DNA from: Planctomycetales bacterium
Lineage (GTDB): Bacteria; Planctomycetota; Planctomycetia; Pirellulales; UBA7805
Assembly: GCA_011772275.1 (NCBI GenBank)
Contig: WVZU01000220.1
Location: forward strand, 5,772-10,845
DNA: 5,074 bases
Direction: 5' to 3'
The stretch's first letter is position 1; each line of letters starts with the position of its first letter. The notes beneath the pieces are model-generated. The model was not told the DNA's origin and made no database searches. It saw only the letters and a program-made list of their open reading frames with translations. Below are positions 1 through 5,074 of this stretch, one piece after another. A program made the position numbers and the translations under genes.

Positions 1-36
1 AGCGGCCGCGGGGACCTGTGTCAAATTGGCAGTCGG

Positions 37-60
37 CTGGCGGTTATTCGCAGATTTTTT
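37..60 (+). terminator. Possible weak rho-independent terminator of an upstream gene
   Basis: A short stem pairs 37-39 and 41-42 with 49-50 and 51-53, giving five base pairs with G40 bulged and a six-base loop (GTTATT). It is followed by A and then six T residues (55-60). The shape is that of an intrinsic terminator, but the stem is short and interrupted, so it would be weak. If real, it would end a + strand gene lying before the window. The T-tract also overlaps the proposed dnaK -35 box, so it may simply be part of AT-rich promoter DNA. Confidence 0.28.
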
Positions 61-88
61 GCCAACCATTTAATTGTAAACGTATATT
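59..88 (+). promoter_or_regulatory. Putative sigma70-type promoter of dnaK
   Basis: TTGCCA at 59-64 matches the -35 consensus TTGACA in five of six bases. TATATT at 83-88 matches the -10 consensus TATAAT in five of six. The spacer is 18 nt, and the predicted transcript start is near 95-96, leaving a leader of about 120 nt. The region is the only strongly AT-rich stretch in a GC-rich window, which supports a promoter. No E. coli sigma32-type pair (CTTGAA with CCCCAT) was seen here. Heat control, if present, would therefore act through an operator rather than a sigma32-like factor. The call is by consensus matching only. Confidence 0.5.
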
Positions 89-101
89 TAATAAATGGTT
101 G
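63..101. repeat. Perfect 10-bp inverted repeat over the dnaK promoter, candidate operator
   Basis: CAACCATTTA at 63-72 is exactly matched by its reverse complement TAAATGGTTG at 92-101, with a 19-nt spacer. The arms start 29 bp apart, close to three helical turns. The left arm overlaps the end of the proposed -35 box, the -10 box lies inside the spacer, and the right arm covers the predicted transcript start. That geometry suits a dimeric repressor. The arms do not match CIRCE (TTAGCACTC, bound by HrcA), HAIR (CTTGAGT, bound by HspR) or the CtsR heptad. The symmetry is seen directly; an operator role is inference. Confidence 0.5.
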
Positions 102-121
102 CGCTAATTGCATCTGTGGCT

Positions 122-186
122 GGCATGTCCTTTGCGTGCCTGAAATGGGACGCTCTGCAGATCTTGCTCGGCGCGCCACCGCGCCG
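122..186 (+). other. Structured 5' leader of dnaK with a GC-rich hairpin before the RBS
   Basis: CGGCGCG (169-175) pairs perfectly with CGCGCCG (180-186) around a CCAC loop, giving a 7-bp all-GC stem that ends 20 nt before the Shine-Dalgarno. A second, weaker stem pairs 122-127 with 135-140 (one G-U pair). A longer-range pairing of 112-116 (ATCTG) with 158-162 (CAGAT) could enclose it. The A-rich stretch 191-212 carrying the RBS is left single-stranded in this fold, so it does not look like a ROSE or fourU thermometer that hides the SD. The hairpin may protect the transcript's 5' end or keep the RBS open. Confidence 0.35.
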
Positions 187-206
187 TTGGAAAAACGAGA
201 AAGGAA

Positions 207-212
207 AAGGAA
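207..212 (+). promoter_or_regulatory. Ribosome binding site of dnaK
   Basis: AAGGAA lies six bases before the ATG at 219. A second AAGGAA starts at 201, so the region is purine-rich and has two overlapping ways to pair with the 16S 3' end. An in-frame TGA at 141-143, with no in-frame ATG between it and 219, fixes this start. Confidence 0.75.
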
Positions 213-218
213 CTGACG

Positions 219-2144
<1,926 letters not shown>

Positions 2145-2165
2145 CCGAGGCCCGGGCGTCGCTTG

Positions 2166-2226
2166 AGCGGCCCGGCCGCTGCCGGGGCCACCCGTCCGGC
2201 GGCCAGTGCCAGGCGGCCCGACGGGT
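2166..2226 (+). other. GC-rich dyads in the dnaK-clpB spacer
   Basis: Two symmetries lie just after the dnaK stop. AGCGGCC (2166-2172) and GGCCGCT (2174-2180) form a perfect 15-bp palindrome around one C. Then ACCCGTC (2190-2196) pairs with GACGGGT (2220-2226), with a possible inner GGCC/GGCC pairing (2201-2204 with 2215-2218). No T-tract follows, so this is not a classical rho-independent terminator. It could be a 3' stabilising or processing element that sets the relative amounts of dnaK and clpB mRNA, or simply a by-product of high GC. The rest of the spacer (2227-2306) shows no convincing -35/-10 pair. Confidence 0.3.
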
Positions 2227-2306
2227 ACGCAAAGGCGGGTTGTTTGCCAGCCGCGTGGGCGGCGGGGTCCTCGCCACGACACACAAGCGGCTGGACGGTG
2301 CCAATC

Positions 2307-2311
2307 GGGGG
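2307..2311 (+). promoter_or_regulatory. Weak ribosome binding site of clpB
   Basis: GGGGG lies eight bases before the ATG at 2320 and can pair with the CCUCC anti-SD using one G-U pair. It is less canonical than the dnaK site. It supports the ATG at 2320 over the in-frame GTG at 2206, whose extra 38 residues (Arg/Gly/Pro-rich, with three Cys) look like translated spacer and do not resemble a ClpB N-terminus. Confidence 0.5.
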
Positions 2312-2319
2312 CATGCAAC

Positions 2320-5016
2320 ATGGGAATCCGATTCGAAAAACTGACCATTAAAGCCCAGGAGGCGGTCCAGCGGGCGCAAAGGCTGGCCTCCGAGGCCGGA
2401 AATCCCGCCATCGGGGCACTGCATCTGCTGGCCGCCCTGCTGGACGAATCCGAAGGGATCATCCGCCCCATCCTGGAACGGATCGGGACCAACCTGGGAC
2501 AGCTGCAGCAGATCGTCGATGCGGAATTGGGGCATCTACCCAAGGTCCAGGGTGGCGCCGAGCCGGTGGCCGAACCCGATTTTATGCGGGTTTTCGAGGA
2601 GGCCGAAACCGAAGCGGACAACATGAAGGACGACTTTGTGTCGACCGAACACTTGTTGTTGGCGCTGACCAAGGTCGATTCCAAGGCAAAAAACCTCCTC
2701 CAGCTGAACGCGATTGACCCGCAGACGGTCTTGAAGGCCCTCCAGGCGGTCCGGGGCAGTTCGCGGGTCACGGACCAGAACCCGGAGGATAAGTTCCAGG
2801 CCCTGGAAAGGTACGGGATCGATCTGGTCGAACGAGCGCGCCAGGGGAAGTTGGACCCGGTGATTGGCCGCGACCAGGAAATCCGCCGCGTGATCCAGGT
2901 TTTGTCACGGCGGACCAAGAACAACCCGGTGTTGATTGGCGAACCGGGTGTGGGGAAGACGGCGATCGCCGAGGGCCTGGCGTTACGGATCATCCAGGGC
3001 GACGTCCCGCAAAGTTTGAAGAGCAAGCGGGTGGTGGCTCTGGACATGGGGGCCCTGATTGCCGGTACGAAGTTTCGGGGTGAGTTTGAAGAGCGGCTGA
3101 AGGCGGTGCTGCGCGAAATCCAAGATGCCGGCGGATCGATCATTTTATTTATCGACGAACTGCACACCGTGGTCGGGGCGGGGCGAGCCGAGGGGGGGAG
3201 TGACGCGGCCAATTTGCTGAAACCCGCGCTGGCCCGCGGCGATTTGCGTTGTGTCGGCGCGACGACGTTGGACGAGTACCGCCAGTACATCGAAAAAGAC
3301 GCCGCCCTGGAACGCCGCTTCCAGCCCGTGTTTGTGGGCGAGCCGAACGTGACCGATACGATTTCCATCCTCCGCGGGCTCAAACCCCGTTACGAAGCGC
3401 ATCACAAGGGGGTCAAGATCAAGGATTCCGCGCTGGTCGCGGCCGCCGAACTCTCCAAACGCTACATCACCGACCGTTTCCTGCCCGACAAGGCGATTGA
3501 CCTGGTCGATGAGGCGGCCAGCAAGTTGGCCATGGAGCTGGAAAGCGTTCCGCAGGAAATCGATGTCGTACAGCGACGTTTGACGCGACTCGAGCTGGCC
3601 CAGAGGCAGCTGGCCGAGGAGACCGAAGAGCACGCCAAAGAGCAGTTGGTCGACATCGAACAGGAGATGGCTCAGCTGCGCGAAAAGCTGCAGGCGCTGC
3701 GCCAGCAGTGGGAAGCGGAAAAGTCCGGTCTGGGGGACGTGCAGGACATTCGGCACCAGCTGGCCGATGCGGAACTGCAATTCGAACAACTGGATGCGGC
3801 CATCAAGGAAAAAGCCGCCAGCGGCGCGGTCGTTTCAGAGGAAGATTATCAGCGGTTGTACGAGCTGGATGTCCAGCGCAAGCGCCTCCAGCAGCAGCAA
3901 GATGATCTGGAACTGCAAAATGTCAGGGCCGGTGGCCAAGCGGGTGAAGGAACAGCTGTCGCGATCCCGCGGCGGTTGCTGCGGCAGGAAGTCACCGAGG
4001 AAGAAGTTGCCGATGTGGTCAGCGCGTGGACCGGGATCCCCGTGTCGCGGATGATGGAAACCGAACGGGCCAAGCTATTGGTCATGGAAGAACGCATCCA
4101 TCAGCGGGTCGTGGGCCAGAAGGAAGCGGTCCAGGCGGTTTCCAACGCCGTCCGGCGCAGCCGCAGCGGATTGCAGGATCCAAATCGGCCCATCGGGTCC
4201 TTTATCTTTCTGGGGCCCACCGGCGTGGGCAAAACGGAACTGTGCAAGGCGCTGGCCGAAGTCATGTTCGACGACGAAAACGCCATGGTCCGCCTGGACA
4301 TGAGCGAGTTCATGGAAAAGCACACCGTCAGCCGCTTGATCGGTGCACCCCCAGGCTATGTTGGCTACGAGGAGGGGGGTAAGCTGACCGAAGCCGTTCG
4401 CCGGCGGCCCTATTGTGTGGTCCTGTTGGACGAAATCGAAAAGGCGCACCGCGATGTCTTCAATGTGCTCTTGCAGGTCCTGGATGACGGGCGGCTGACC
4501 GACAACCACGGGAAGACGGTCGATTTCACCAATACGATCATCGTCATGACCAGCAACATCGGCAGTCAGCACATTCAAGAGATTACCGAAAGGGGTGGGA
4601 CCGAAGAGGAAATCCGCGCGGCGATCGGTGATGCGCTCAAAGCCAATTTTCTGCCCGAATTCCTCAACCGCGTGGACGAAACCATTGTCTTCCACCCCCT
4701 GCGCCGCGAACAGATCGCTCGGATCGTCGATCTGCAACTACAGCGACTGGCAGAGACGCTGGCACACAAGAATATTGCCCTCACCGTCACCGATGCGGCC
4801 CGCAAGGCGATCGCCGCCGAAGGTTACGACCCCACGTACGGGGCCCGACCGCTGAAGCGGATCATTCAACAACGCCTGCAAAACCCGCTGGCCACCGAAC
4901 TGCTGAAGGGGGAAATCGAAAGTGGGGGTGGCGTGACCATCGATTACGAAGGTGAGGATTTCCAGTTCACACCCACTGCCACGGGCGAACAGGTGATTGC
5001 CAGCGAAGTGCTCTGA
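2320..5016 (+). CDS. clpB: ATP-dependent protein disaggregase ClpB (Hsp100)
   Basis: This is a hexameric AAA+ unfoldase that works with DnaK to pull polypeptides out of aggregates. From the ATG it is 898 aa; E. coli ClpB has 857. The N-domain (1 to about 150) contains two Clp-N repeats. NBD1 has Walker A GEPGVGKT (207-214), pore loop GTKFRGE (249-255), Walker B ILFIDE (275-280) and arginines R332/R333. The coiled-coil M-domain (about 409-535), present in ClpB and absent from ClpA, separates this protein from ClpA and the shorter-M ClpC. NBD2 has Walker A GPTGVGKT (632-639), pore loop GYVGYEEGG (679-687), Walker [12 protein letters not shown] (700-710), Arg finger R784 and sensor-2 GARPLKR (841-847). 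No IGF/IGL ClpP-docking loop was seen, as expected for a disaggregase. Oddities: Phe252 replaces the usual pore-loop Tyr, about 25 extra residues lie in the M-domain and following linker, and the C-terminus is about 13 residues longer. It probably shares the dnaK promoter. Confidence 0.98.
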   Translation: MGIRFEKLTIKAQEAVQRAQRLASEAGNPAIGALHLLAALLDESEGIIRPILERIGTNLGQLQQIVDAELGHLPKVQGGAEPVAEPDFMRVFEEAETEADNMKDDFVSTEHLLLALTKVDSKAKNLLQLNAIDPQTVLKALQAVRGSSRVTDQNPEDKFQALERYGIDLVERARQGKLDPVIGRDQEIRRVIQVLSRRTKNNPVLIGEPGVGKTAIAEGLALRIIQGDVPQSLKSKRVVALDMGALIAGTKFRGEFEERLKAVLREIQDAGGSIILFIDELHTVVGAGRAEGGSDAANLLKPALARGDLRCVGATTLDEYRQYIEKDAALERRFQPVFVGEPNVTDTISILRGLKPRYEAHHKGVKIKDSALVAAAELSKRYITDRFLPDKAIDLVDEAASKLAMELESVPQEIDVVQRRLTRLELAQRQLAEETEEHAKEQLVDIEQEMAQLREKLQALRQQWEAEKSGLGDVQDIRHQLADAELQFEQLDAAIKEKAASGAVVSEEDYQRLYELDVQRKRLQQQQDDLELQNVRAGGQAGEGTAVAIPRRLLRQEVTEEEVADVVSAWTGIPVSRMMETERAKLLVMEERIHQRVVGQKEAVQAVSNAVRRSRSGLQDPNRPIGSFIFLGPTGVGKTELCKALAEVMFDDENAMVRLDMSEFMEKHTVSRLIGAPPGYVGYEEGGKLTEAVRRRPYCVVLLDEIEKAHRDVFNVLLQVLDDGRLTDNHGKTVDFTNTIIVMTSNIGSQHIQEITERGGTEEEIRAAIGDALKANFLPEFLNRVDETIVFHPLRREQIARIVDLQLQRLAETLAHKNIALTVTDAARKAIAAEGYDPTYGARPLKRIIQQRLQNPLATELLKGEIESGGGVTIDYEGEDFQFTPTATGEQVIASEVL

Positions 5017-5074
5017 AGCAAAACAGGGCCCCGCGACCCGAAGTGCTAAGTTACCGTCAAGCGGGCCGCTGGCC

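Noticed and set aside
2162..2195. Sigma32-like -35 (CTTGAG at 2162-2167) before clpB
   Set aside because: No CCCCAT-like -10 occurs at the needed 13-17 nt spacing. The nearest C-rich match starts about 20 nt downstream and is poor.
2244..2273. A second TTGCCA (2244-2249) as a clpB -35 box
   Set aside because: The bases at the matching -10 position are GC-rich (TCCTCG) and give no usable -10 element.
2206..2319. In-frame GTG at 2206 giving a 38-residue N-terminal extension of ClpB
   Set aside because: The extra residues are low-complexity Arg/Gly/Pro with several Cys and are unlike any Clp N-domain. The ATG at 2320 starts [16 protein letters not shown], which aligns with ClpB N-termini and brings the Walker A lysine to residue 213 (212 in E. 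coli).
4075..4737. Minus-strand open frame of about 220 codons inside the clpB NBD2 region
   Set aside because: It overlaps highly conserved AAA+ motifs on the other strand and has no family-like motifs; codon bias explains it.
5041..5049. AAGTGCTAA, resembling the right arm of CIRCE (GAGTGCTAA)
   Set aside because: The matching left arm TTAGCACTC is absent at the required nine-base spacing upstream, and the site follows clpB rather than preceding a heat-shock gene in the window.
5017..5074. Terminator after clpB
   Set aside because: Only small GC dyads (such as 5060-5070) are present, with no T-tract before the window ends, so a terminator cannot be supported or excluded.

Overview
The window holds two adjacent, complete heat-shock chaperone genes on the + strand: dnaK (Hsp70, 641 aa) and clpB (Hsp100 disaggregase, 898 aa from the chosen ATG). 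No mobile element, CRISPR array, tRNA, rRNA or phage gene is visible. The DNA is GC-rich and the codons favour G/C at third positions. DnaK carries the lobe-IB insert seen in Gram-negative-type Hsp70s. Its wording (for example the ...DADFEVKDS end) and the elongated ClpB middle domain recall Planctomycetes, perhaps the Pirellula/Rhodopirellula group. That placement is from memory of family sequences, not from a search, and I hold it at moderate confidence.

Layout. Positions 1-218 have no gene. They hold a weak terminator-like hairpin with a T6 tract (37-60), an AT-rich sigma70-like promoter (59-88), a perfect 10-bp inverted repeat bracketing the -10 box (63-101), and a leader of about 120 nt with a GC-rich hairpin (169-186) just before a good Shine-Dalgarno. 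dnaK runs 219-2144. A 175-nt, very GC-rich spacer (2145-2319) contains strong dyads but no convincing promoter or classical terminator. clpB runs 2320-5016. The last 58 nt (5017-5074) show nothing I can support.

How the genes work together. DnaK binds exposed hydrophobic segments of misfolded or aggregated proteins. It also recruits and activates ClpB through the ClpB middle domain, and ClpB then threads polypeptides out of aggregates through its axial pore. Side-by-side placement with the same orientation and no clear internal promoter suggests co-transcription from the promoter before dnaK. The partners grpE and dnaJ and the repressor gene hrcA are not in the window, and neither CIRCE nor HAIR operators are seen.

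I found no new multi-gene system. The points most worth a second look are the unfamiliar inverted repeat over the dnaK promoter, the extended and divergent M-domain of ClpB, a Tyr-to-Phe change in its first pore loop, and a 3.4-kb antisense open frame that is best explained by codon bias.
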